From Evansella sp. AB-P1 (GTDB lineage: Bacteria > Bacillota > Bacilli > Bacillales > Salisediminibacteriaceae), in assembly GCF_029688925.1 (NCBI RefSeq), contig NZ_JARUKY010000007.1, positions 166,943-230,942 of the forward strand: 64,000 nt of DNA. Direction: 5' to 3'. Within the stretch, counting starts at the first letter, position 1; each line of letters opens with the position of its first letter. The notes beneath the pieces are model-generated. The model saw nothing but the letters and a program-made list of their open reading frames with translations, was not told where the DNA came from and did no database searches. The position numbers and the translations under genes are program-made. Shown piece by piece: positions 26,426-35,723 of the stretch.

Positions 26426-27457
26426 ATGAAAACAAACAAGAAAATTTTCGGAGATTTACTAGGTTTCCTATTGTTGTTACTGTTTCTGATTTTATTTCTT
26501 ATAAGCGACATTTTAAATGATAATCAACAAATAAATGATATATCCAGTAATTGGATTAATGTAAATACAATTTTTTTAAGTATTGTACTTGAGGCAATAC
26601 CCTTTATTTTATTAGGTGTTTTCGTTTCCTCCTTAATACAAATTTATGTTTCAGAGGAAACTATTCAGCGTTTTCTCCCAAAGAATGCAATGGCAGCATT
26701 ACTTCCTGCAGCTATGCTTGGTGCTATTTTGCCATTATGTGAATGTGCTATTGTCCCTGTTGTTCGTCGACTAATTAAAAAGGGAATGCCACTTCATGTT
26801 GGCGTAGTATTTTTAGTTGCAGCACCTATATTAAATCCAATTGTGTTCGCTTCCACTTATTATGCATTCAGAGGGGAGCAGACAAATGTAATCCTATATT
26901 CACGTATGGGACTAGCATTTGTTTTATCTATCATAATCGGTGCAATACTTTACTTTATTTTCCGGAAAAATACACAGCAATTGCGAGGGGATATTCCTCA
27001 TACACATGAGCATCACGTTCATCATCATGGTCATGAAAAGCCAACTTTTATTTCAAGAATTCGCCAAACGTTATATCATGCAGTTGACGAATTTTTCATG
27101 ATGGGTAAATATTTAATTATGGGTGCTTTTATTGCTGCCCTTTTCCAAACGTTCTTAGATCGTTCCATCTTAGAAACTATCGGAACAAACCCTTATTCAT
27201 CTACCATTGTGATGATGACTTTTGCCTATTTATTATCCTTATGCTCAGAAGCTGACGCCTTTGTTGCTGCATCCTTCGGTAACCAATTTACTGACATGTC
27301 TAAAGTAGCCTTTTTAACATACGGACCTATGCTAGATTTAAAGAATACTTTTATGCTATTTGCTTTCTTTAAAGCTAGATTTGTAATCACCTTTATGATT
27401 ACGGTCACTTTCATTGTATTCACTGCAGTTATGGTTCTATTTGGTTTAATTTTATAG
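26426..27457 (+). CDS. ycgR: YcgR-type permease (COG0701, YraQ/ArsP-like)
   Basis: A membrane permease of 343 residues with about eight hydrophobic segments in two halves. The first half has LEAIPFILLGVFVSS near 55-69 and the family-typical GAILPLCECAIVPVVRRL near 99-116 with a CxC pair; the second repeats LLSLCSEADAFVAASF near 270-285. The cytoplasmic linker holds a histidine cluster (HTHEHHVHHHGHE, about 192-204), which suggests metal contact. The substrate is unknown; relatives include arsenical and unassigned metal-linked permeases. It is followed 12 nt later by its usual partner ycgQ. Confidence 0.88.
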   Translation: MKTNKKIFGDLLGFLLLLLFLILFLISDILNDNQQINDISSNWINVNTIFLSIVLEAIPFILLGVFVSSLIQIYVSEETIQRFLPKNAMAALLPAAMLGAILPLCECAIVPVVRRLIKKGMPLHVGVVFLVAAPILNPIVFASTYYAFRGEQTNVILYSRMGLAFVLSIIIGAILYFIFRKNTQQLRGDIPHTHEHHVHHHGHEKPTFISRIRQTLYHAVDEFFMMGKYLIMGAFIAALFQTFLDRSILETIGTNPYSSTIVMMTFAYLLSLCSEADAFVAASFGNQFTDMSKVAFLTYGPMLDLKNTFMLFAFFKARFVITFMITVTFIVFTAVMVLFGLIL

Positions 27458-27469
27458 GAGGGACCTTTC

Positions 27470-28504
27470 ATGAAAAAAACATATGATCATTCATTCCATG
27501 CATATATAAAAGGAATTATTTTAATAGGTTTTGCCTTGCTTATGCTCGGACTTGTCTTATCAGGAAATCTAATCTACTATATTGCTCCAACGATGCATCC
27601 TTTTGTTTATTTCGCTATGGTAACCTTCTTTATATTAGGTATCATTCAAATTTTTCGAAGTACATCAAAGAAGGATGAGCATGACCACCATTGCAATTGT
27701 GATCACGATCATCAAATTAAAGGTCCTCCTTTAGTTAAATTGGGGATATACAGTATATTTATTCTACCAATTTTATTTGGATTTATTTTACCTGACAGAG
27801 CATTGAATAGCGATTTTGCAGCTAACCGAGGAATACAATATGGATCTGGCTTAACGATAACGCCAGCTTCTGCACAATCTAGTGAGATCATTGAAGATGA
27901 TGATGTTGCTTCATCTCAGGTTTATGATGAGGAAGCTAATAATGATCTCGTAGATGAAGAAGTAAATAACTTATCACGTGCCGAAGCCTTTTTAGAAGAT
28001 CCAGAAGCCTATTATGAAAGCCAAGGCCTTGGAAGTGAAGAAGACGATATTGAGCACTATCAAATTGAAGATTTATATGATCAAGATTGGTTTAACGATT
28101 TTTATAGTCAGTTTGCAGCAGAACTAGAACATGAGGATATTATTACTGTTACAGAAGAAAACTATCTAGATGTTATGACTGTGTTAGATCTATACTTAGA
28201 TCGTTTTATAGGAAAAGAAATTGAAATTGTTGGATTTGTATTTAGAGAAGATGATTTCGACGATAACGAAATTGTCGTTGCACGCTTTGCTATGACCTGT
28301 TGTACTGCAGATGCTGGAGTGTATGGTACATTGGTTGAATCAAGCGAAGCAGATCAGTTTGATATGGATACGTGGGTATATGCCCGTGGAGAAATAATAA
28401 AAGGAGAATACATGGGCTTTCAAATTCCGATAGTAACAAATAGTATTTTAAGAGAAGTAGAAGAGCCAAGCACACCATATGTATATCCTAGCTTCAATAG
28501 ATAA
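27470..28504 (+). CDS. ycgQ: YcgQ-type membrane protein (TIGR03943/DUF1980)
   Basis: The 344-residue partner of the upstream permease. There are two N-terminal membrane segments (about 15-33 and 42-61), a His/Cys cluster DEHDHHCNCDHDH at 69-81, and a third membrane segment near 91-107. A long acidic region (about 130-210) is followed by a C-terminal domain with FVFREDDFDDNEIVVARFAMTCCTADAGVYG, the family signature with a CC pair. TAGGAGG precedes the ATG. Function is unknown. The pair may move or sense a metal ion, inferred only from the His/Cys clusters. Confidence 0.88.
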   Translation: MKKTYDHSFHAYIKGIILIGFALLMLGLVLSGNLIYYIAPTMHPFVYFAMVTFFILGIIQIFRSTSKKDEHDHHCNCDHDHQIKGPPLVKLGIYSIFILPILFGFILPDRALNSDFAANRGIQYGSGLTITPASAQSSEIIEDDDVASSQVYDEEANNDLVDEEVNNLSRAEAFLEDPEAYYESQGLGSEEDDIEHYQIEDLYDQDWFNDFYSQFAAELEHEDIITVTEENYLDVMTVLDLYLDRFIGKEIEIVGFVFREDDFDDNEIVVARFAMTCCTADAGVYGTLVESSEADQFDMDTWVYARGEIIKGEYMGFQIPIVTNSILREVEEPSTPYVYPSFNR

Positions 28505-28541
28505 ATAATTCTTTTGCTAAATTAATGCTTACTGTTGAAAC

Positions 28542-28578
28542 CAAACCTCTAATTAAAACATAGGAGGTTTGTTTTTTT
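28542..28578 (+). terminator. Terminator after ycgQ
   Basis: CAAACCTC pairs with GAGGTTTG around a 14-nt loop, followed by seven T. Confidence 0.88.
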
Positions 28579-28702
28579 ATGAATTTTCACTAAATTACTA
28601 TAATTATGAGATAAATATAAGGTATTTAAAGGAAATTACGAACGTTTTTAAAAAAACCTTTCATTAAGTTCGGAAAAAAGTATTTCCTAGCTTTATTATT
28701 TA

Positions 28703-28711
28703 TGCTATAAT
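28703..28711 (+). promoter_or_regulatory. Extended -10 promoter of xpt
   Basis: TGCTATAAT is a consensus TATAAT with a TGn extension, 36 nt ahead of the purine aptamer. The -35 region is poor. Confidence 0.6.
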
Positions 28712-28746
28712 CAATCTCGTTCTTAAATATAATTTCATACATGACT

Positions 28747-28813
28747 CTCGTATAACTGTGAGAATAGGGCTCACGCGTTTCTACCAAACGACCGTAAATT
28801 GTTTGACTACGAG
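28747..28813 (+). promoter_or_regulatory. Purine riboswitch, guanine class
   Basis: P1 is CTCGTA/TACGAG. The P2 and P3 arms contain the conserved GTTTCTACC core segment and CCGTAAA loop of purine aptamers. The specificity position in J3/1 (TTTGACTACGAG) is C, as in the guanine/hypoxanthine class; adenine switches have T. It precedes a terminator and xpt, so ligand should stop transcription. Confidence 0.95.
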
Positions 28814-28885
28814 TGAATGACTCGAATGGATCTACTATTGGGCTGATAAATTCTGCTATTCTAGTATATTTTCCATTTTATGTTT

Positions 28886-28950
28886 AAAAAACTCGAGCCG
28901 ATTGTTCACTTGTATTCAACATGCTGTGAACGTTCGTCTCGAGTTTTTTT
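28886..28950 (+). terminator. Riboswitch-controlled terminator ahead of xpt
   Basis: AAAAAACTCGAG pairs with CTCGAGTTTTTT around a long inner arm and ends in T. It lies between the aptamer and xpt. The 28811-28825 segment with GACTCG could form the competing antiterminator with the CGAG arm. Confidence 0.85.
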
Positions 28951-28993
28951 ATATTTATGATCTATTACTAATCTAGAATACTAATTTTTTTAG

Positions 28994-29602
<609 letters not shown>

Positions 29603-29705
29603 ACAAATTGGATTCGATAGAAGTTATTGATTTTTAAAAACCAACATAAATTAATGTTTATGCTTAAAGGATCTTAAGCAAAGGCAAAAAAGGAGATTAT
29701 GAATC

Positions 29706-31226
29706 ATGTCAGAAAAAACTGTTCACTATCCATGGTTTAAAAAAGAAGATACAGATGCATTTTTTGCACTATTTCAAAACAACTTAGCTAACTTTGTTAT
29801 TATTGCGGTAACAATGCTCGGTTTAGGGTTTCCAGCAAGTATTGTATTTGGAAAGGTAATTCCTGGAGCCGCTGTTGCTGTTATCTTTGGTAATTTATAC
29901 TATGCTTACATGGCAAATCGACTAGCTAAAAAAGAAAATCGTACAAATGTCACTGCTTTATCCTATGGAATTAGTACTCCTGTTATGTTCGTATTCTTAT
30001 TTGGGGTGTTAGTTCCAGCAAACGCATTAACAGGAGATCCTGAGCTTGCTTGGAGAATTGCATTAGCTGCCGCTTTTCTAAGTGGTGTGATTGAAGTTTT
30101 AGCAAGCTTTTCTGGAAACTGGATACAACGAAATTTACCTCGTGCAGCAATGCTTGGAGCACTTGCTGGGGTAGCCCTAGCATTTATTGCCGGGGAAATG
30201 CTTTTTATGACATTAGAGATGCCTGTTGTCGGTCTTTTCGTTCTAGCTGTCATTTTACTAGGGATAGTTGGGAAAGTCGCATTACCTTTTAAAATTCCTG
30301 CATCCTTGTTTGCCATCGTCATCGGTACAGTTCTAGCTTTTGGTCTAGGTTACGCAGATGTATCTGCCATTAACGAAGGATTAAGCAATCTTGGTTTTTA
30401 CCCAATATTACCTTCACTAGCTGTGTTCGAAGGATTCCAATTTTTATTCGGTACGATGATTGCATTACTTGCTGTCATTTTACCAATTACGATTTATAAT
30501 GCTGTGGAAACGATGAATAACGTTGAAGCAATGTCTGCTGAAGGAGACTCTTACGATGTTCGTGAATGTCAAGCTGTTGACGGTGTAGGTACAATGCTAG
30601 GTGCTGTATTCGGTGGTATGTTCCCAACTACTGTGTATATTGCATCTGTTGGATCGAAATGGATGGGTGCTGGTCGTGGTTATAGTATATTAAATGCTGG
30701 TGTATTTTTCATTGCTGCTATGTTCGGTATTATCGCAGCATTATCAGCTATTATCCCTGTAGCTGTCGTTGCCCCAATCTTAGTTTACGTGGGTATTTCC
30801 ATGGTTTCATCGGCTTTTGCTACAAACGAGAAAAAATACTATATTGCAGTTGCAATCGCTATGCTACCTTACTTTGCAAACTACCTTATGACTCGTTTCA
30901 ATGGAAACAATCCAGAAATGATTGCAAATCTTTCTGAAGGAATTGTTCCATTAGGTCAAGGAGCAATGTTTACAGCAATCATTTTTGGTGCTATTACCGT
31001 ATTTTTAATTGACCATGAATTCCATAAAGCTGCTATTTTCTCATTCATTGCTGCCTTCTTAAGCTTTATTGGACTCATGCATGCACCTCAGCTTAGCTTT
31101 GGAGCAGCAAGTGAATTTGCCATCGGTTATGTACTAATTGGTGTATTCTTTGGAGCTTACTGGCTAAAGAATGTAAAAGTAACTGCACAAGAGAGAGAAA
31201 AAGTAAAAACGAATACTGCAGCATAA
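29706..31226 (+). CDS. Nucleobase permease, NCS2/AzgA-like (COG2252)
   Basis: A 506-residue membrane transporter with about twelve hydrophobic segments. It has the conserved FQNNLANFVIIAVTML near the N-terminus, and the substrate-site region near 270-290 is NAVETMNNVEAMSAEGDSYDV, an AzgA/NCS2-like block with ETMNN. It lies between xpt and a terminator, so it should import guanine, hypoxanthine or xanthine under riboswitch control. In B. subtilis xpt pairs with PbuX, a shorter NCS2 protein; this permease belongs to a different branch, so the exact base is uncertain. Confidence 0.85.
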   Translation: MSEKTVHYPWFKKEDTDAFFALFQNNLANFVIIAVTMLGLGFPASIVFGKVIPGAAVAVIFGNLYYAYMANRLAKKENRTNVTALSYGISTPVMFVFLFGVLVPANALTGDPELAWRIALAAAFLSGVIEVLASFSGNWIQRNLPRAAMLGALAGVALAFIAGEMLFMTLEMPVVGLFVLAVILLGIVGKVALPFKIPASLFAIVIGTVLAFGLGYADVSAINEGLSNLGFYPILPSLAVFEGFQFLFGTMIALLAVILPITIYNAVETMNNVEAMSAEGDSYDVRECQAVDGVGTMLGAVFGGMFPTTVYIASVGSKWMGAGRGYSILNAGVFFIAAMFGIIAALSAIIPVAVVAPILVYVGISMVSSAFATNEKKYYIAVAIAMLPYFANYLMTRFNGNNPEMIANLSEGIVPLGQGAMFTAIIFGAITVFLIDHEFHKAAIFSFIAAFLSFIGLMHAPQLSFGAASEFAIGYVLIGVFFGAYWLKNVKVTAQEREKVKTNTAA

Positions 31227-31237
31227 AATAATAAATG

Positions 31238-31279
31238 AAAAGGCTAGTGAGGATGGTTATTTACCTCACTAGCCTTTTT
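31238..31279. terminator. Terminator after the nucleobase permease
   Basis: AAAGGCTAGTGAGG pairs with CCTCACTAGCCTTT around a 13-nt loop with T and A flanks. It may also serve the convergent SDR gene. Confidence 0.88.
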
Positions 31280-31326
31280 CCGTTCACTATTAAAATAAAC
31301 GATTGATCACTTGTGCTACACCATTA

Positions 31327-32073
31327 TTAATGATGATAAATCATTTTTCGAGTCATGCCACCATCCACCACTATATTTTCCCCTGTCACAAAATCGTTTT
31401 CTGGGTCTGTTAAATATAAACATGCTCTAAAAATATCTTCTGGCTTCCCGACTCTCTTTGATAAATGCTGATCATGATCCACCTTTCTTAAGGAATCATA
31501 ATCACCAGTCATAATCCAACCAGGACTAATGGCATTCACTCTAATTTTCTTTTCTGCTAAGCTTGCAGCTAACGCATGTGTAAGTGCCACAATTCCTCCT
31601 TTCGAAGCAGCGTAAGCTTCCGAATGAGGTTCAGACATCGTTGCTCTTGTAGAAGCAATATTAACGATGGATCCACCTTCATTCATGAATCGTGAACCGT
31701 ATTTTGAAAATAGAAATACACTACTTAAATTAGTATGTATAATCTTTTCCCAATCTGAAAAGGATACTTCATCAATAGGTGCAAACTTTGAAACTCCTGC
31801 ATTATTGATAATCACATGAAGCGACTCTCCACGTTGCTTCAGGTAATCCATTACATGGAGTACATCTTGTTCCTTTGATACATCCCCTTTTATAAACGTT
31901 GCCTCTTGCCCCTTGTCCAATATGGATGCTTCAAGTTTTTTTCCTACCTTCTCATCAGTGTCGATTAGATAAACATGGGCGCCAATGTTGCTATACCCTT
32001 CTGCTAGAGCCTTTCCTATTCCGTTTGCTGCACCTGTTACTAGAACACTTTTATTGTTCCATTTTTTGACCAA
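31327..32073 (-). CDS. Short-chain dehydrogenase/reductase
   Basis: A classical SDR of 248 residues with a Rossmann fold. The cofactor motif TGAANGIG lies near 14-21, NNAG near 90-93, the catalytic Ser in ASTRATMSE and YAASKGG near 153-159, and SPGW near 182. It ends with GENIVVDGGMTRK. The substrate cannot be told from sequence. The start is TTG after AGAGGTGA. It stands alone between two terminators and is not related in role to its neighbours as far as can be seen. Confidence 0.88.
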   Translation of the reverse strand: MVKKWNNKSVLVTGAANGIGKALAEGYSNIGAHVYLIDTDEKVGKKLEASILDKGQEATFIKGDVSKEQDVLHVMDYLKQRGESLHVIINNAGVSKFAPIDEVSFSDWEKIIHTNLSSVFLFSKYGSRFMNEGGSIVNIASTRATMSEPHSEAYAASKGGIVALTHALAASLAEKKIRVNAISPGWIMTGDYDSLRKVDHDQHLSKRVGKPEDIFRACLYLTDPENDFVTGENIVVDGGMTRKMIYHH

Positions 32074-32164
32074 CTAAATCACCTCTTTTTAAGGTTGTCT
32101 TACTAATTAAATTATATCAGAAGATTCAGCACTTTTTTATTTACATAACTCTACATTTCATCAT

Positions 32165-32200
32165 TAAAAACACCTATCAAATGAGGAATTTGATAGGCGT
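32165..32200 (-). terminator. Terminator after asnO
   Basis: ACGCCTATCAAAT pairs with ATTTGATAGGTGT on the minus strand (one G-T) and is followed by a T run. Confidence 0.85.
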
Positions 32201-32210
32201 CCTTATAACT

Positions 32211-34058
32211 TTATCCTTTTATTTTCACTCCATATTCTGAAAGCCAAATGTGAACTTGGATAAGGTGGGCAATTAACTGTGTCCCTGTCATTAACTGACC
32301 GAAATACGGCCGTTTAAAGGAGGCACCCTTCGTTTCAACTAGCTGCTGCAACGCATTTCGATCAAAAAATTCAAATAATGGAGAATCGCCGTCATTAATG
32401 ATTTTCTCTAAGCCTTCCGTTACTAACCTTGTGTATACAGGATGGTGCGTTTTCGGATAAGGGCTCTTCTTTCGATATAGAACTTCGTTTGGTAATACCC
32501 CTTCTAGTGCTTTTCGTAAAATTCCTTTTTCTCTTCCTCCATGCATTTTCATGTCCCAAGGTATATTCCATACGTATTCAACGAGACGATGATCTGCGAA
32601 TGGTACTCGGACCTCTAAGCTTGCTGACATACTCATACGGTCCTTTCTATCTAATAGGGTGGTCATAAACCAAATCATATTAATATAAAATAGCTCGCGA
32701 CGCTTTTTGTCAATACCTTCTTCTCCATCAAGGTGCGGAACTTCTTCTAGCGTTTCCCGATACCGTTGTTCCACATAATCCGTTAGCTGTAATCGGTCCT
32801 TCCAAGTAGGCTTTAGCATTCCTTGACGTTCAGTTACAGAACTCATCCATGGAAAAGTAGGTTGATTCATCATACTTTCATCATGAAACCAAGGGTAGCC
32901 ACCGAAAATTTCATCCGCACATTCCCCAGAAAGTCCCACCGTTACATCCGTTTTTATTTGTTCACAAAACCATAATAGAGATGAATCAATATCAGCCATG
33001 CCAGGTAGATCTCGCGCTAATGTTGCCCCTCTTAAATAATCAAATAAATCTTCATTTGTAATAACACACGGATGATGCTCTGTTTGAAAAGCTTTACGCA
33101 TTTTTTCAATCCATGGCCCATCTGAGTTAGGCTGAAACTTGCTTGCTTCAAAATATTGCTCATTCTCATCGTAGTCAATAGAGTATGTTTTTAATGTCCC
33201 TCTATTTTCTTTTTCGAAGTAATTTGATGCCACAGCTGTAATGGCACTGGAATCTACTCCTCCTGATAAGAATGTACAAACTGGTACATCCGCAACAAGC
33301 TGTCGTTGAACAGTATCAATGAACAAGGTTCTTACCATTTCTGCGGTCTCCTCGAGAGAGTCCGTGTGCGGTTTACTTTTTACTTGCCAGTATCTTCTTT
33401 TTTCTACTCCGCCCTTACATATACGCATCCAATGAGCTGGGCGAAGCTCTTCCATTCCTTCATATATTCCATGACCTGGTGTTCGTGAAGGACTTAAACC
33501 AAATACTTCTTGTAATCCACCCTCACCAATTTCCGCTTTCACTTCAGGGTGTTCTAAAATTGCTTTCATTTCTGAACCAAAGAGCATTCCTTCCCCATGC
33601 TTATAAATAAACAGCGGTTTTACCCCTAATCGATCTCGAACTAAAAATACGTGCTCTTTTTCCTCATCCCAAATGGCAAAGGCATAAATACCATTTAATT
33701 TATCTACACACTGCTCCCGCCAATGAATGTATGCTACTAGTAAAACCTCTGTATCAGAATGAGACTCAAATGTATACCCTTGTTGTAAAAGCTCTTGTCT
33801 AATATCCTCCGTATTATATAGCTCACCATTGTAGCAGATTGTAAATGTATGCCCTTCATGCTTCCGAACCATTGGCTGAGCTCCACCTGACGGATCCACC
33901 ACAATTAGTCGTGTATGTCCAAAGGATACATTTTCGCCCATCCAACTATTCGTCTTATCTGGACCTCTACGATTTAACGTTTTTGCCATTTTCTCAATCG
34001 TCTCGTGTTCATTTTTTAAAGGGCGATGGAAGTCCACCCAACCAGTGATTCCACACAT
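32211..34058 (-). CDS. asnO: Glutamine-hydrolysing asparagine synthetase, AsnO type
   Basis: Makes asparagine from aspartate with glutamine and ATP. At 615 residues it has the N-terminal glutaminase domain with Cys2 (MCGITGW), RRGPD and NGELYN, then the synthetase domain with the ATP loop LSGGVDSSA near 264-272 and SGECADEIFGGY near 376-387. Length and motifs match B. subtilis AsnO (YisO), the sporulation-linked paralogue. A second enzyme, AsnB type, lies at 58859-60751. It is monocistronic with terminators on both sides. Confidence 0.92.
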   Translation of the reverse strand: MCGITGWVDFHRPLKNEHETIEKMAKTLNRRGPDKTNSWMGENVSFGHTRLIVVDPSGGAQPMVRKHEGHTFTICYNGELYNTEDIRQELLQQGYTFESHSDTEVLLVAYIHWREQCVDKLNGIYAFAIWDEEKEHVFLVRDRLGVKPLFIYKHGEGMLFGSEMKAILEHPEVKAEIGEGGLQEVFGLSPSRTPGHGIYEGMEELRPAHWMRICKGGVEKRRYWQVKSKPHTDSLEETAEMVRTLFIDTVQRQLVADVPVCTFLSGGVDSSAITAVASNYFEKENRGTLKTYSIDYDENEQYFEASKFQPNSDGPWIEKMRKAFQTEHHPCVITNEDLFDYLRGATLARDLPGMADIDSSLLWFCEQIKTDVTVGLSGECADEIFGGYPWFHDESMMNQPTFPWMSSVTERQGMLKPTWKDRLQLTDYVEQRYRETLEEVPHLDGEEGIDKKRRELFYINMIWFMTTLLDRKDRMSMSASLEVRVPFADHRLVEYVWNIPWDMKMHGGREKGILRKALEGVLPNEVLYRKKSPYPKTHHPVYTRLVTEGLEKIINDGDSPLFEFFDRNALQQLVETKGASFKRPYFGQLMTGTQLIAHLIQVHIWLSEYGVKIKG

Positions 34059-34290
34059 AAAAAATGATCCCTCATTTCAAAAATAGATTAGTCATGTATT
34101 TCACTTTTTACTATGCTATTCAATAGCCCATGTCCAATGTGCCTCTGGTAGCGTTTACAATTATAGAATCACAAAAATAATTTCTTTTCCTCTTTATCCA
34201 TTACTTTTAAACTGCAGTCGCTGTCTGTTACACTCGATCTATTTTTGTGTAATGGAAATCCCAATTCCTAGATGTATTTTGCCAAGAAAA

Positions 34291-34348
34291 AAAAGGCTAC
34301 CCCTCTATAAGTCATTATTTAAATGACCTTTAGGATAGCCTCTTTTTT
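34291..34348. terminator. Bidirectional terminator below the tasA-tapA-sipW cluster
   Basis: AAAAGGCTA pairs with TAGCCTCTTTT, with an inner GTCATT/AAATGAC stem. It ends the minus-strand cluster 33 nt past its last stop. The rest of the 34059-34379 spacer shows nothing else recognisable. Confidence 0.8.
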
Positions 34349-34379
34349 AATAACTTTTCAAATTTTTTCAAAATACCTA

Positions 34380-35072
34380 TTAGGAAAAAATCTTTTTTCT
34401 TCGATGAAATAGATAGAATGATACACCAGTTAAGAAAGTGATAATACCAATGAAAAGGTAATTAAATGAGTTTGTTGCAGTAGACGGAAGAATGACATTT
34501 TCTTCGTCAGGGTCGAATTCAAATGTATCACTATCAATTATTATTGGAGGAATATATTGTCCTCCCCCAACCTGAGTATCTTGTGAATCATCTGAAATAA
34601 ACTCTTCTACAAAATATAAGAATTCAACCTCCACTTCTAGTCCTTGATATTCATTTCCTAGGTGGGAAGGAAACTTCACTAGCATATTGAGCACTTCCTC
34701 ATGCAATGTTCTAAGAAGTCTCGATTCTATACCGTTAAATTCTTCTAAACTACCTTCAAATAAAAGACCATTAGCATCATTTATTTCTAGTGTTAGACCG
34801 TTGAACAGCTTTTCTGATCCACTAGTTAGTTCTACTTCCATATTATAAACAAAATCTTGTTCTCCTCTATTTTGAATAGTTAACTCTCTTTGCGCCCAAT
34901 CCCCTGGCTTCATATTCGAAACAGAAAATAAAATACTATCTGGAGTTGTGGAAATTGAAATAGGTTCATCATCTGCAAAAGTATTTTTACTATATTGTAC
35001 ACTCAAGAAAAATAAAAGAAATACTGCTAAACCACTGCCTAAAACAAATATTAATCTAATTTTGTTTTGCAT
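34380..35072 (-). CDS. TasA-like surface protein with an LPSTA sortase signal
   Basis: A 230-residue exported protein. It has an N-terminal signal segment (about 5-27), then a TasA/camelysin-like beta domain: ISISTTPDSILFSVSNMKPGDW with RELTIQNRGEQDFVYNMEVE near 38-82, which parallels the NIKPGDW...FELQNNGSLDIKYV block of the neighbouring TasA. A linker with GGGQYIPP leads to LPSTA at 195-199, a membrane helix at about 204-222 and RRKK, which together form a cell-wall sorting signal. LPxTA resembles the LPNTA signal recognised by some Bacillus sortases. It is the last gene of the tapA-sipW cluster, 39 nt after sipW. I infer that it is a wall-anchored fibre component or anchor. No sortase gene lies in this window. 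Confidence 0.8.
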   Translation of the reverse strand: MQNKIRLIFVLGSGLAVFLLFFLSVQYSKNTFADDEPISISTTPDSILFSVSNMKPGDWAQRELTIQNRGEQDFVYNMEVELTSGSEKLFNGLTLEINDANGLLFEGSLEEFNGIESRLLRTLHEEVLNMLVKFPSHLGNEYQGLEVEVEFLYFVEEFISDDSQDTQVGGGQYIPPIIIDSDTFEFDPDEENVILPSTATNSFNYLFIGIITFLTGVSFYLFHRRKKIFS

Positions 35073-35111
35073 ATTATCACCTTCTGTGGATTATTTCACC
35101 ATCTTTTTTAT

Positions 35112-35720
35112 TTATAAATGTTTAGACAGCTCTTTTAGCTCTTCTTCCCTCTCTAATCTTTTCAGTGCTTTTTTATCACTTTCTAATTGGCTAACTCCTT
35201 GCCAAATCGTAATTCCTGCATATAGTAATAGGATTAACCCTGGGACAATTAACAAAAGTGCGCTACCTTCTCTAGATTGAGCAAAGCTTGCTAAATACCC
35301 TGCATAAGGAATTGTAAATCCCGAATATTCCGCTACAATATTATCAGATAAAACCAAATCTCTGTCCGCTGCAGCATTATTATCACCCTTTGTTTCATAC
35401 ATGACATTGTCGCCACTATGAATAACATCCACGACTCTATGTGTAATTAAAATGTCACGTTCTTGCATGAAGGTAATGACATCACCTTCTTGAAACCTTG
35501 TCATATCTCCTCCAGGCTTTACTGCGATGATTGATCCTGTTTTAAATTCAGGCTCCATGGATCCAGATAGGACCGTCTTTATTTGATATCCAAACAGTTC
35601 AGGCTCACCACCAGAAGCTTGTGTAGTGATAACGACAAAAGCCATGAATATGAGAGAAACATATAGAGTAAAACTTATTAATCCACCTGCTATTTTTCTT
35701 ACTACTTTCCAATGCTTCAT
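35112..35720 (-). CDS. sipW: Signal peptidase I of the SipW (ER) type
   Basis: Membrane signal peptidase dedicated to TasA-family precursors and TapA. At 202 residues it has an N-terminal membrane anchor (about 12-33), the catalytic Ser in LSGSMEP at 51-57 and a His in ILITHRV at 94, where bacterial enzymes have Lys, which marks the ER/SipW type. GDNN follows near 112-115, and a C-terminal membrane helix lies at about 152-172. It starts 3 nt after tapA, so the two are coupled. It probably processes TasA, TapA and the LPSTA protein. Confidence 0.94.
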   Translation of the reverse strand: MKHWKVVRKIAGGLISFTLYVSLIFMAFVVITTQASGGEPELFGYQIKTVLSGSMEPEFKTGSIIAVKPGGDMTRFQEGDVITFMQERDILITHRVVDVIHSGDNVMYETKGDNNAAADRDLVLSDNIVAEYSGFTIPYAGYLASFAQSREGSALLLIVPGLILLLYAGITIWQGVSQLESDKKALKRLEREEELKELSKHL

Positions 35721-35723
35721 CGA

